Under the pieces are notes generated by a model. The model had not been told where the DNA came from. It worked only from the letters and a program-made list of their open reading frames with translations, and did not search any database. A stretch of 64,000 nt of DNA from Akanthomyces muscarius (lineage: Eukaryota; Ascomycota; Sordariomycetes; Hypocreales; Cordycipitaceae): the NCBI RefSeq assembly GCF_028009165.1, contig NW_026611618.1, positions 2,170,001 through 2,234,000 of the forward strand, given 5' to 3'. Position 1 is the stretch's first letter. Each line of letters starts with the position of its first letter. A program made the position numbers and the translations under genes. Below are positions 46,131 through 58,302 of this stretch, in pieces.

Positions 46131-49100
46131 ATGATCGGACAGTCGTCGAGTTGTCAAGATGGCAATAATGAGCGCCACGCCGGCCATGGCCTCGCCTCGA
46201 CCCCAACTAGCCCGCTCAGCCCTGTGATACCGTCAAGCTCGGATGAACATGACAGCTCGCGGGAATCTCCGTCCGTGTCACCAATAGAACGCAAGAGGCC
46301 AGGCTTCCGCGGTGGTACACCTGGTCTCGGCAGTCGAACGAGCTCAACCACTAGTATTCTCAAGCTGAACCACTTATTGCCCAGACTGGAAGATCACGGC
46401 GCCGATACATATGGCGTGCGCGAGGTGCGCGATGGCTTCTTTGATGCAGTGTTTCTCAAAGCACCGCGCCTGCCGTCTCAAGATGGCCTGGAGGCGCTCA
46501 AAGCTACCTTGCCCGCTGCCTTTGACAAGCATAATCCTCTCACCGTCAAGCATTTCCTCCCAAACCAGTGGCGCGAGCTGAAAATCGTCGTTCGATGCGT
46601 CTTTAGCACACAAACAGGAATTAAGCTGCTCAAAGCGTTCGTGGCCTATTTCGTCGCTTATGTCCTTTGCCTCGTGCCGGTGGTACGTCACTGGCTGGGC
46701 CACCAGCACTACATCATGGCAGTATCTGTCATCATCAACCATCCTGCGCGAACGGTCGGCGCTCAACTCGACGGCGTCGTATTCACCATCCTGGGCACTG
46801 CCTTTGGAATAGCATGGGGTGCTGTCGCACTGCTCTTGTCCACATCGACACTGGCAGCAAGTGCTGGATATGGTGGAATTTTGGCGCTGTTTCTCGTTAT
46901 GTTCGTCTCTAGCATTGCTTGGGTTCGCGCATTCTTTGTCAGATTCTATCAAGCAGTCTTAACTGCCGGTATTGCCATCATATACACGACACTCTCCGAA
47001 ACACATAGAACTACAATCCCGTGGCCGAAACTGCGAGGCTTTGCTGTGGCCTTTCTCCTTGGTCAAGCAATTACATTCGCCGTTAATGTTCTGATTTGCC
47101 CTGATGCAGGGTCCCGGCCACTTGCCATGACATTGCATCAATCCCTTCAACTCATGGAAGAAGCCCTAGAAAGTCCCCATACAAGGGACCCAAGACTTCG
47201 AAGGCAGCTGTCAAAATCCTTTGTGGACTTGTCGGAAGCATATCGCGACATGGCCATTGACAGTACCATATCACGTTTTCGGCCGGAGGATGTGCTCGAA
47301 CTGCGAAACCTGATGCAGGCCGTTTTAAGGGCCCTTTTATCAATGGACACAGAAACTACCCTCTTCGCCAAACCACACAATAACACCGACAACGGCGAGA
47401 AAAACCAGCAAGAGTGCAACAGCGGCCAAAATGGACATGCAGAAGATTTAATGGAAACTCTAGCGACACCGACAATGGCTCTTGTAGTGAGCATGCGTGA
47501 GAGTCTTGCCCGATGCGACGCCGCGCTGTTGGATATTTCCGGGCACAGGAAATCCATCGGCCCGTCCGCAGACATCTCATCCGACACATCAACTCTGAAG
47601 ATTCGTCTCGTACAGAGCATCGCAGACTTTGACAAGGTCGAGTCCTCTCTCCTGCAATCGGGCAGCCTCCCCGATTCCGCGGTCCACGATTCCGAAACTG
47701 TGCAGCTGTTTGTCTTTGCGCGACACGTACGCGAGGCCGCCGCCACCGTGCAGCGTCTCCTTGACCACGTTGGCGAGATGCAGACCGTGCCCAGCCGGCC
47801 GCGAGTGCGCCTACCGTCTTATCCCCTGTCCAAGGCCGTTTACCGCACAAATGCCCAGATCCGGCACGACAGGGGCGGCGTCGTGGCAGGGTCCTACGAG
47901 GTGACCTTTGGCGATATTGCACGACTCTTGGATAAGATCAAGTCTCGCGTTCACAATCCAACCGCACGCGCTGATGATGATGAACCGGATTCTCGTCTGA
48001 AACCGGAAACGTCCAACACTACCGGCACGCAGACGGTGAACGATGACGGAAAGCCAAAGACCAAGACCAAGGTCAGATATCGGGTATGGCGCGGCTTGTA
48101 CCGACTGCAAGGCTACGAGAGCAAATACGCGCTCAAAGCGTGTATTGTTGTGTCACTCCTCGCAGTGCCCTCCTATCTCGATCAGAGTAAGTGGTGGTGG
48201 GATCGGTACGAGGCGTGGTGGGCTGTCGCCATGAGCTGGGTCGTCATGCACCCGCGCGTTGGCGGCAACCTTCAGGACTTACTCAACCGGTCCTGCCTGG
48301 CCGTCCTCGGCGCCGTGTGGGCGGGCGCCGGCTACGCCGCGGGAGGCGGTAATCCCTACGTCATGGCCGTCTTTGCCGCCGTCTACATGGTTCCCATGCT
48401 GTACCGCTACACGCTCAGCGCCCACCCACGCTCCGGACTCGTCGGCAGCCTGTCCTTTACCGTCGTCTCTCTCGGCCTCCTCGACGACTTCCGCGAGACG
48501 AGCCCGGCCGTTTTCACCGCCTGCAAAGGCCTCGTCTTCTTTGTCGGCACCGCCGCGCCGATCCTCGCCAACTGGCTGCTGTGGCCGTTTGTCGCGCGCC
48601 ACGAGCTGCGCGCCGCGCTCTCCTCGTTCCTCTTCTTCCTGAGCGTCACCTACCGCAGCGGCCTCGCCACCTACGTCTACTTTGAGGCCGGCGGCGCGCC
48701 CACCGCGCACGACGTCCAGCGCTCCGAGCTGCTCGAGGGTCGCCTCCGCGAGGGCCTCGTCCGCATCCGCCAGCTGCTCGTGCTGACGCGCCACGAGCTG
48801 CGCCTGCGCGCGCCCTTTGACCCCCTGCCCTGGGCTGCGCTCGCCGAGGCCTGCGAGCGCTTCCTCGAGCACCTCATCGCCGTGCGCCAGTCGGCCCTCT
48901 TCTACAACACGGGCACCATCCGCGACAGCCCCGCCGCCGCCGAGCGTCTGCTGCCACACCGCCGCGACGCCGTCGCCACGGTCCTTGCCAATCTGTACAT
49001 CCTGGCTGGCGCGCTGCGCGCCCACCGCAAGGTGCCCCGGTACCTGCCCAGCGCGGCGGCCGCGCGCAAGGCCCTGCTGGTGCAGTCGGACAAAGTCGAG

Positions 49101-49366
49101 GCGGAGCTCATGGCGCAGGAGCATGATGATCATGGCGGCGGCGGTGCGCTGCGCGAGGCTCACACGCACCGCAAATGGAGCGACATTTACCGCTTCTCGT
49201 ACAACCAAAGCCTGACGGGCTGCATCGTGCAGCTCGAGGAAATGGAAAAGTACACAAAGCTCATTGTGGGCGAGCAAGGGTACGTAACCTCGCCGGAGTG
49301 TGCTTGTAAACGCAGTGCAGCTTTGCTTACGGTGGACACAGATTCGATGACCAATTTAGCATCTAG
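46131..49366 (+). CDS. Aromatic acid exporter-like (ArAE/FUSC) membrane protein
   Basis: Exon 1 (46131-49279) plus a 25-nt last exon (49342-49366), separated by a 62-bp intron, give 1057 residues ending GEQGFDDQFSI. Without that intron the frame reads 31 more unrelated residues. A disordered Ser/Pro-rich N-terminus of about 130 residues precedes the first membrane block (LKAFVAYFVAYVLCLVPVV through VAFLLGQAITFAVNVLI). A cytosolic helical region follows, then a second block of about six segments (ALKACIVVSLLAVPSYL, PYVMAVFAAVYMVPMLYRYTL, LVFFVGTAAPILANWLLW). Two such halves are typical of fungal proteins related to fusaric-acid-resistance and aromatic acid exporters. The transported compound is unknown. 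Confidence 0.87.
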
Positions 49367-49752
49367 CGAAATCACACAGGATTGGAGTTGTAGATCTTAA
49401 TTGCTCTGCCGCTTCTAGTAGTTCTCAGGATGCTTGTGTTAGTTGACCTTACGGTCGCAGCAGCTATCGTGGGTGTTGACCAACCTCACGCAGGTAGGCC
49501 CATGAACGCTCGTTGCGGCAGCAATTTGGAAGAAATGAGTATCTTGTCTTTTTCGCAGTTTATACCCTATCAAGTCTGATATTCCAAATAATGCCCCGAG
49601 AAAACAAAATATATATGCCCAAAATTGAATACTCCAATACTTGCGCTGATTCTGACTTCTCACAAAAAAAAAGTCAATGTCCTAAAAAGAGTATAAATAA
49701 AAGCAGAACAAACCCCGAGAAAAGGAAATCACCAAACACCGGTATTTATGCT
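49367..49752. other. Convergent gap
   Basis: 386 bp of A/T-rich 3' flanking sequence between the ArAE-like gene and dna2. Nothing else seen. Confidence 0.6.
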
Positions 49753-52700
49753 TTAATATGCCCCATTCGTCATTTCATTGAGGATATCCCTCGTAATCAG
49801 CTTATCCTTGAGCAGCGCTCTCTCACCAATGCGCGCTGTCCTGGGCGATGGTCGCCGGTTTTCTTTTCCGGGTGCCGCTGCTGGAGGCTTCTTTGGCTTA
49901 TGGGCCTTCTTCTTGTGGCTCTGTGGCGACACAGCTTGCGTACCGCCCATGCTAGTCGCCTGCGTGCCGAGCTCTTCAAAATAGTGGCTATCGAGCGCAT
50001 CGGCAGGCAAATTGTAGATCCAGTCGCGCTGCTCCATCAGAGCAACAAAACGACTGAGCATGTTCTCCTTGTTGTTGACGTTGCTGCCGCTCAATGTGCT
50101 CTTGCTTCCAATCACAAGAAGCTTGGTTTTGGCACGGGTAAAGGCAACATTGATTCGCCTCCAGTCGCGAAGCAGTTCACCAATGTTGCACGCGTCGTTG
50201 CTGCGCACCAAGCTCAGCACAATGACCTCTTTGTCACGGCCTTGGAATCGATCAGTCGTGTGCATCTCCACGCCAGGGTAACCCCTTAGTTTGTCCTTCA
50301 GCAGAAATAACTGTGATCTGTAGTGCGTCATGACGCCGACTTCGCTCGCCGGAATGCCAACAGTCAGCAGACTCTCGACTAGCTGAGATACAATACGAAT
50401 CTCCGCTGAGTTGACGATGCGTTTCCCATGCGCCTCTTCGCGGACAATCGGCTTGATAGTGTCGGTGTTGACGAAACGGACGCGGGCTTCACTTTTCAGA
50501 AGATCATAAAGCCAGCATTGGGACGGCGCGGCGCCTTTGCAGAACGATCGAGGTGTTCCAGGAAGCAGCACGGTTGAAGCGTTGTGATGTCGCTGCGTGA
50601 GGGCCCTCATATTCGGCACATGAAGTTTCTTCTTTCGTAGTTGTTCCGTGCCACAAACGAGTTTGCCATCGTAGATAAGGGTGTTGCTCAGCGTCATAAT
50701 GTCTTCGCACATTCGATATTGATGTGCAAGGTTGACGACAGAATCAGGATGGCTATCTGAAAGCAATTTGAACAAGCTCACGTCAAGGCCACCTTGGCGT
50801 GCTGCTTCATTCTTCACAACTGGCGGGAGCTGATTGTGGTCGCCGACAAGTACAAATGTCTTCGCCATGCGAATCGGTCCTGCACAAATGGGCAGAGTAA
50901 TCTGAGAAGCTTCATCCACAATACAGTAGTCAAAGGCGCGCTCTTGGAAAACAGGATGATTGATGCCCAGGCAAGTGGTTGCGACAATTGGTGTACCATG
51001 CCAAGCCTCCTTGATTTCTTCGAAAGTCTTCATGGGCTGACCCGCGAGAGTTGCAAATTCCTGCACCTCGGGGTGGACCTTGGCCGGTGCGCCAAGCCGC
51101 AGAATCTTCATCTTGTCAGATTTGAGCTTCAACAGAATGTTGTCCACCGCAGTGTGTGTATGCGATGTAAGAAGAACACTCTTGCCCTGGGAAGTGAGAG
51201 CTCGAATAATGTGCGCAATTGTCGTAGTCTTTCCTGTTCCTGGCATGCCCAAGACTAGTGCATAGTCCTGTGCACTCATAACCTTTTCAATGGCTTTCTT
51301 CTGGTCGACGTTCAAGCTTTCTTGTGAGGAGATGGTGTACTGAGTTGGAATGTACTTGAACCGGGGGGTTTCGAGGTCCACGACGAGCTCTCTGATGCGT
51401 CGTGCTTCAGGGAATTGATTGCTCATGATCTGTACAATATTGTTCCTCACGGTAGCCATGCCATTACTGAACTCGTCTTTATCAAGGCGATATCGGATCG
51501 GTGCCTCTTTAATTCGCCCTTGGCTCTGCTCGGCGGAAGCGCCTTCCGGAGCGACTTCCATGATGCTGGCAAACACTTGATTATCAAGTTCATCGAAACC
51601 AGCTTGGCGGATTCGGCTGTTGTGCAGTCTCCTGTCAACAGCGACACTGATTCTTTGTTTGCGCGCCGCTGTGACGTACCCAATTGCCAAGGCGAAGTGG
51701 CCTTCCTCATCAGACACCACAATCGGCTCGCCAACAGCAATCTCGGATTCCAAGAAAGAGAACCCAGGCTCGAGGTTTCTTTTGGTAAAGGTGTAGTGAA
51801 AACGATTGATACGTGGCGTGTCAGAGTCTACCGAAGCAGTACCCTCTTCGATGATGACATCTGCGAAGCATCGCGACTTCTTTTCTCGCTCATTACTAGT
51901 CATTGTCCATAATTCTCGCTTTGTCTTTTGGCTTTCTTTCTCTTCCATTGTAAGTAGATTCTCCCATTTGACAAAAAACTCTTGATGGCGTGGAGTGAGG
52001 TGCTTCACAAGCTCGTCGAATTTTTCGTCCATTCCGCTGGACTCGCCGTCGCCGTCATCTGCCAGACGATGATATATAAAACAGGACGGTTTGGCGTAGC
52101 ACCGCCCGCACATGTGCTTGCTCTTCAGCATCGGCGGTAACTGAACACTTCGTTCGCGAATGTAGCCGGCGAGCTGGTTTCTTTGCATAATCATGTGGCG
52201 TAGCTCGTGTCGGACGGCGGGGATTCGCATAGTCTTTGAAGTCTCCATGTAGTAAAGAACCCCGTAGGCAATATCAATGTCATAACGATCCGATAGTAGC
52301 AAGGTATAGAGCGCGGTCTGTGCCATGTGGCTGCTGCTAGCATTTCGACCCGTCTTAACCTCGAATGGGACTGTTAATGTTCGTGATTGCTTGCCATCCG
52401 TCATGTTCACCTCAACGGTGGCATCAATGTTGCCTTTGAGGCCGTACATCGGTGACCACACGTGCTCTTCGACGTCGAGCAGTTTCGTTACAGCCATGAT
52501 AGCCTTTTTGCCGTTTCTGTCCTCCACAACCGCATCATTCTACCATGTGTCAGTAAAAGACTCTGGTCGGTAGAAGCATACTTACATTGGGTTGCGAGGA
52601 AACAAATGACTTGGCCCAGTAGCTGAGTTCCAACATTTTGGATTGCAGGTGCTCACGTGCGCTAGGCAGGCCGACCTTGATAGTGTATAGCTCTTCGACG

Positions 52701-54679
52701 TGCTTCTCCGTGATTTTCTCAATCAACTGAGCAAGGAAAGGAAGATCCCATCTATTCGCGAGTAAAGCGTCCTGGAAGATCTCATGAAGAATTGTCCCGT
52801 ATACCAAGGGCGCAGATGCTTCGCTAGTGGCTTTGACTCGATCTTGTAACACTGCACGGCGCATGCAGCCAAACGAGTCGGCAACCACGGTAGCGGAGAC
52901 CAGTTGGTCGGGGTGAAGAATGAGCAGATTTTGAGCATCGTCCACGATGCACTGTCCTTTGAGAGAGAACTTGCCAATGACATGCACGTAGGACTGGGCA
53001 TGAGCTGGCGTGTCGTACCATGCACCTCGAAGATGAACTTGCCGTGTAATTTTGGAGCCATCCGCCATTATTAAAAGTATCTGCTAGTATTAGTGTCGGA
53101 ATCAGCGCTTAAAAATCGACACTTACCTTTTCCGGCCGTGTAATTTCGTACTGGTCGATGTATTCACCGTCCAGTACGTTGGTAATTAGGTATCGCTGTA
53201 TAGTCTTGTCCTTCTTGCCGCGCTACTTATTCACTTAGTGGCTGAGATGAAGACGGCTAAGAATTGTACTTACACCAGCACCGGCCTTGGCCTGTTGAGC
53301 AGATTGTGTCGCGGCTAACTCGACGGCCTCAAAGTCTATATCTTCCGCAAAATCATCGTCGAATTCGTCGTCAAGATCTTCATGAACTACTGCTGGCTTC
53401 TGTTGGACAGCCTCGCTTTTGGTCTGCTCAGCTGTCAAAACTGGTTGCTGTGATAGCCGGACCAGATCTTCATTTTCGAACAGCTCGTCATCCACATCGT
53501 CGAAGTCTTCCGATGTTGATTTTACCGGGACAGTAGCGGCTGGTTTGCTCATCCGAGGTTTTATCGGCGTTTCCTGGGTCGCGGAGCCAGTGGTGGCAGT
53601 TAACTCGAGCTCCATGAGCGCGTCGTCGTCAAACTCGTCGTCGCCATAATCTGAGGAATTGCCGGAAGCTTCTTTACCATTCGCTTTGCAAGGAACGTAG
53701 GCGGGAGACGCCTCTACTGTGGCTTGCTTCTGTTTCCTCGATGAGGGTGACTCGATAGCTAGATGGGCATCATCGGAGATATCCTCTTGCAAACTGCTGG
53801 TGACTGTGCTCAGTAGCGCCGACACAAGAGACGATTTGGACGCGGCTTCGAGGTCGCGCTGGCCTTTTCCAAGCTGGCTTCCTGATTTGGACTTTTCGAG
53901 CTTTCTTCGTTTGGGCCAATTTAGTCCGCAACTGGCAGCGCGACGCAAATTGATGCTTCCTGACTGCGAGACTGGGTGTTTGTTTGGCTGCGGAGAAGAA
54001 GAGACCATGAGTTGTGCGAGTGCGGGATGGGCAATTGGACTCTTTTGGCTGGCAGGGCTGGCGAGGGAAAACCTGTCCCAGAGCTCTAGCGTCGGATCGG
54101 GGTGAGGGGATCGTAGAGCTTTGGTTAGCCTTTTGATGTTGACAGCAGGAGCAGTCGGTCTATCAGCAGCTGGAGACGAGGTCGGAGACGAGCTTCTAGC
54201 ACGCTTCCTGCCCTTGCGACCAAGCATTGGCGATAAGCCGGAGCCATAGCTGCTGCTCTGCTTGTTGTCCCAGAGAATTCGGTCATTTGGAGATACATCC
54301 TTGTCGTTGTCCTCTGCATTGGCTAGGGGCTCCAAATCGCGCCAGTTCAGTCTCGTCACAGGTGTTGCCAGGTCGGCGAGGTCAGGTCGGGGTTGAGGCT
54401 GGTTGGCGTCATCGTCAACGAGTGGTGATTTGTCGTCAGCCTGGGCCTCGTATCGGAATTTGCTGAGCTTCGATTTTGTGGCCTCGGATGGAGGAATCGG
54501 CGGTTTCGGCTTTGGGGTGTGGTACCCGTCTGGATGGCTATGTGATCTTTGCCATGGTGACCGATTATGCTATTGAGCATCACGGTTAGAAAGCGGAACT
54601 TGGTGGTGAGTGCCATGAAAGGTGCCAGACTTGCCTTTGCTATGCCTCGACTGTCGGAATAGGATTTTTGAAGCGGCAT
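49753..54679 (-). CDS. DNA2: DNA replication helicase/nuclease Dna2
   Basis: Five exons (54679-54635, 54569-53274, 53222-53127, 53080-52586 and 52539-49753) give 1572 residues in one frame. The N-terminus is disordered and acidic. The nuclease domain has CMRRAVLQDR (first Fe-S Cys), LVYGTILHEIFQ, metal-binding NIDATVEV and FEVKTGR near 704, and CGRCYAKPSC for the remaining Fe-S cysteines. The SF1 helicase has Walker A GMPGTGKTTT near 1075, DEASQ, GDHNQLPP, TDRFQGRDKEV and INVAFTRAKTKL. Dna2 cleaves long Okazaki flaps and resects double-strand breaks. Intron 1 uses a GC donor (GCAAGT) with CTAAC and TAG. An ACGCGT box lies 126 bp upstream of the start. Confidence 0.95.
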
Positions 54680-55715
54680 GATTATTGCAAAACATGACCG
54701 TGCATCAATGGAGAGAAGCGACAGAATTTAGGTCGATAAATGGATAGATGTCATGGCAAGACTTGCTTGACAAGGCAATCTGTAGTAAGTGGAAACAGAG
54801 TAGGACGCGTTGAAGCGGCCTGGAGCGCGACTTGCCTAGCAACCACGACGCGCACCCCACAGAGTGGTAGTGTCAACGGCCAGCCACAAGTAATTGTCCT
54901 CGAGTACGGATTCAATAAAATACCATGGGAAACGGGGCGCCAAAAATGATGCAGACTTCAAATAAAATAAATCTTCTTGGGCTTTCTTTTGAAAACTTTG
55001 AAAAATTCAAGGCTACGCGTAAAATACTGACGCGAAAGTGGCCTGTATCGTTAGTACTCTGCACAACGCCACTTGATACTTGTACTCACCACTGACACAC
55101 CAAGCGCCCAAATCGGATATTGCATGCCAGCTAGCACATGAGTTGTATTCATGTGACATAGTGTTGGCTTCTTTTCATAGACAAAATTGCACAGAATCTC
55201 ATTGCAACTTTTATTTCCATTGTCCCCTTTCCTCCCTGCTCTGCCATCACTCATGTTTGAAGGGATATGTTCCGTCCTATGTTGTCCTGGCTTATCTAAA
55301 TACCGGCCACAGAAGGAATTATTTTTACGCCTTGAAAACTATTCACAGGAACTTCACAAACAGCGGCTAGACGTAGTACTCGTAGGCGAATCCACATTCA
55401 TAAGTGTGAGCGGAAATTGTCGCTTATATTCTAAGTTGAGACGATGTAATGATAACAACAATAATGATATATCAGCACAATACTTGCCCAGGAAATCCGT
55501 CGTCTGAGAAAAAGCCCCTACAAGAGAGGAGCGTGCAGTTAAAAGCAGTGCATGGCCAAAAGTGTATTCGGCTCGTTATGCAACTCCGTCCATGAAACCG
55601 TAATAATAATAAAAAGCTCCATTACTCCCAAACATCAGATAAAACTTCCGACACTGACCTTCAGTCGGACCAACTGACCGTAATCCCAAGTTTGACATCA
55701 GAGTTCGCTTGTATC
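54680..55715. promoter_or_regulatory. dna2 promoter and ubc8 3' flank
   Basis: Both neighbours are on the minus strand. ACGCGT boxes lie at 54805-54810 and 55015-55020, with a related GACGCGAAA at 55029-55037. No coding sequence supported. Confidence 0.6.
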
Positions 55716-56764
55716 CTATACGTCGTCCATCTGGCCGGCGGGTTCTTCGTCGTCGTCCTCGCCAAAACTGGCCACGGAGGACATGTCGTCGTCGTCTTCG
55801 CTCTCGGCGCCGGCCTCGTCGGCAGCGTCCTTGTTGGCGTACTTTTGCACGTATTCTATTTTTCGCTCGTTAGCAGGCACAGCTGAAACGCAGTCACAAA
55901 CGTACCCTTGACTTTGGCGTCGTAGCTTTTGGGCTCGCGAATCAGGAGAGCGGCGGCCTCGCCGTTGAGAGGATCCGTCGGGTTTGGGTATCGCAGGAGC
56001 TGCGGCAGGAAAACTTCGAAAATGTTAATCATGTCGAACATGGGTGACCACGTCTGATTGATGACGTCGAGGCAGACAGAGCCAGAGCTGGGCGCAGTCA
56101 AAGTCAGCGTATTCTCCAAGGCAGTAACTTGTTGAGAGGAAGCGAGGGCCACGTACAGCTCGTCAATGTTGGGGTGAAAGATTCGATTCACGAAACCGAT
56201 GCTGGGTGATTTGTACGGGTAGGCATCGGGCAGCTCGACATGGACTTTCCAGAGGCCACCTTCAAATGGCGCTGTTTTGCAATTGGTCAGCGAGCGGGCC
56301 ATGGCCAGATCGAGGATCTTTTTCTTACTCTCGGCAGGTCCCTTGAATCGGACAAAAAATTCTTGCCTTGAAATCGTGTTAGCATGGCTCGCGCGTTGCA
56401 CACGACGCCGAGTAGCACACGTACACTGCGAGATGGGTTAGCATTGGGCGGTGCGGGGTGTCGCGGGGTTATGGCGAGATCGTCTTACTGTTGTCGTTGA
56501 CCAGAGTGACCTCGTAGTCGCTCATGAGCCTGTTAATGTTAGTATCGCCGGCCGAGCCGTAAAAGGGTATATTCGATCGGTCTCGTACATCCTGCAGCTT
56601 GTTAGCACCAAGTCGCGTTCCTCGGGCACGGCTGCTGGGCAGTTTGTCCATACTTCATGACCTGGATGGACACCGGCTGGTTAGCAAAGCAGAATGAGAA
56701 TCGCAAGTTTCTATCAACGCAAAACACCTACATCAGTCTCGATACGCCTCCTGGGACTACTCAT
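55716..56764 (-). CDS. UBC8: Ubiquitin-conjugating enzyme E2 Ubc8 (UBE2H class)
   Basis: Nine exons give 186 residues: 56764-56732, 56661-56654, 56591-56589 (3 nt), 56529-56489, 56425 (1 nt), 56366-56329, 56271-56157, 56087-55906 and 55855-55716. The spliced start reads [12 protein letters not shown], then MKMLMSDYEV and NDNMQEFFV, matching the Ubc8 family end to end. The UBC core has [19 protein letters not shown] and the active-site Cys in [14 protein letters not shown]. The tail is acidic ([10 protein letters not shown], ending GQMDDV), as in yeast Ubc8. In yeast Ubc8 works with the GID/CTLH ligase to degrade gluconeogenic enzymes. The two micro-exons are needed to keep both frame and conserved residues. 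Confidence 0.93.
56425..56425 (-). other. UBC8: Single-nucleotide exon of ubc8
   Basis: Transcript base T, between a 63-nt intron (56488-56426; GTAAGA donor, GCTAAC branch point, CGCAG acceptor) and a 58-nt intron (56424-56367; GTACGT donor, GCTAAC, TTCAAG acceptor). The preceding exon ends with A and the next begins with G, so the three exons together spell the ATG of conserved NDNMQEF. Skipping it would shift the frame. Confidence 0.85.
56589..56591 (-). other. UBC8: Three-nucleotide exon of ubc8
   Basis: Transcript bases GAT, between a 62-nt intron (56653-56592; GTATGG donor, GCTAAC, CTGCAG acceptor) and a 59-nt intron (56588-56530; GTACGA donor, ACTAAC, AACAG acceptor). Inclusion gives VMKMLMSDYE; skipping leaves the frame open but loses one residue of a segment whose length is fixed in Ubc8 proteins. 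Confidence 0.8.
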
Positions 56765-58302
56765 TTTGGCGGTGTCGGTTCTATATGTCGTAGAGACGAA
56801 TGGTGGTTGTCGTGCGTGGTCGAGAGGACTCGTGAGCGCGGTGGCAGCGGGACCCTGCGACGTCACTGGGAAAGCGGCGGCTGTCTGTGGGCTTCCGGGG
56901 TTCAACGCGGCAAGTCGGAGGAGGGCAGGGCGACTGAGCGGGCTATCGACGGGGGAAGCTGCGGCAGGGTGCGAGAATGGCACTGGGGTCGGATTGGACT
57001 TTTGGAGCTGGCAGAACTAAAGAAGAAAAAATTGTATACGGGAGCGAGTATGTACAAGAGGAGAAAAGGCCAGTCTTGGACAGAGTGATGAGGGGCAGAG
57101 GCAGCGTACAGAGTCACGAGGCAGTTCAAGGTTGGGCGAGAATGAGACGGCGGCAATGCTACACCCACTGTAGGCACAGCGGGGTTGGGGCCTGGAGATG
57201 GGGTGGGCTTGCGGTGATTCGGCGCTGTGGATGCGCTGTGTCTTGTGGAAAGGTTGTACAGCAGTGGGTGCCAGCACTTGTAGTGGGCTCTGACTAGGTG
57301 CCCCAGTGCGCTGAGCTAAGATGGACTGGCTGACTCCATTGAGGCAAATGCCGCAGAATGATGCAGCAAATATGCAAGAAAAATTAATGCTATTAACAGT
57401 GAAGACGGCATGTCGTTTTTTTTTCTTTGAATTTTCAAGCTTCTTCCGTCTTTTCCCTTCAGCCATGCTTGCTGCAGAGGTAGATCCTGCTCAGATGTCT
57501 GTCAGTATCAAACAGTCATGATGATGCCTTGCACCGGTTCCTGTCTCGCCGCTGTGGCACTGTTTGCTTCGCTTGAAACAAAGAAAATTCAGTCTATTAC
57601 GCAATATCGTGGTCAGCATCAGCATCAGCATCCTGACCGTCGCCAGCCTCCAGTTCGTAAGCCTTGACGCTGATGGGTGTGCCGGACCGTCGCGCCTCAG
57701 CCACAGGTTACAGTTTATGGTTACGCCACAGCTGCAAGCACCACCCCAGTGCCTCGGTCCGGCGTCGTCGACACAGAGCCATTCCAAGACACCCCAACAA
57801 ATGGCCCGGGCTGCCCGGACAGGTGTGTGTGGGTGGCACGACTGCCCGTGTTGTGCAGGCTTATTACTCCGTACAGGCGACAGCTAGCCGGCGCCTGGGT
57901 GCTTGCAGCCTGTGTACCCCGGATCCGTTGACCTCAGGACAAGGCTGTGGCGCATGCCGAGGACCAGAGCAGGGAGTCCCCACGCGACCTCTCCTCTCAC
58001 CACCAAATCCAGAGATGCTCATTTCTACAATGTAAAAACCATCATGACCACCAATGTTAAAAACAATTTTTCCCGCCCCAGATCAGTACAATCCAACTCT
58101 TTTCCTTCTTCATTCCAAATCCACCAATCTTGCTTTTCTTGATTGAAATTTTACTTTGCAAGATTTTTTTTTATCTTTCAATAACTCCTACACTGTCCTG
58201 CATGCACTCATAGCCCATTACCCTTTTTTTTAATCCCCGTTGCCGACCGCTGCATATTCCATCCCACCTGCACCACACAGCACTGGTAGGTACCCAGACG
58301 TC
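56765..58302. promoter_or_regulatory. Divergent intergenic region, ubc8 and panB
   Basis: 1.5 kb between two starts. It becomes pyrimidine-rich before panB. Open frames here have no domain features. No RNA gene recognised. Confidence 0.5.
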
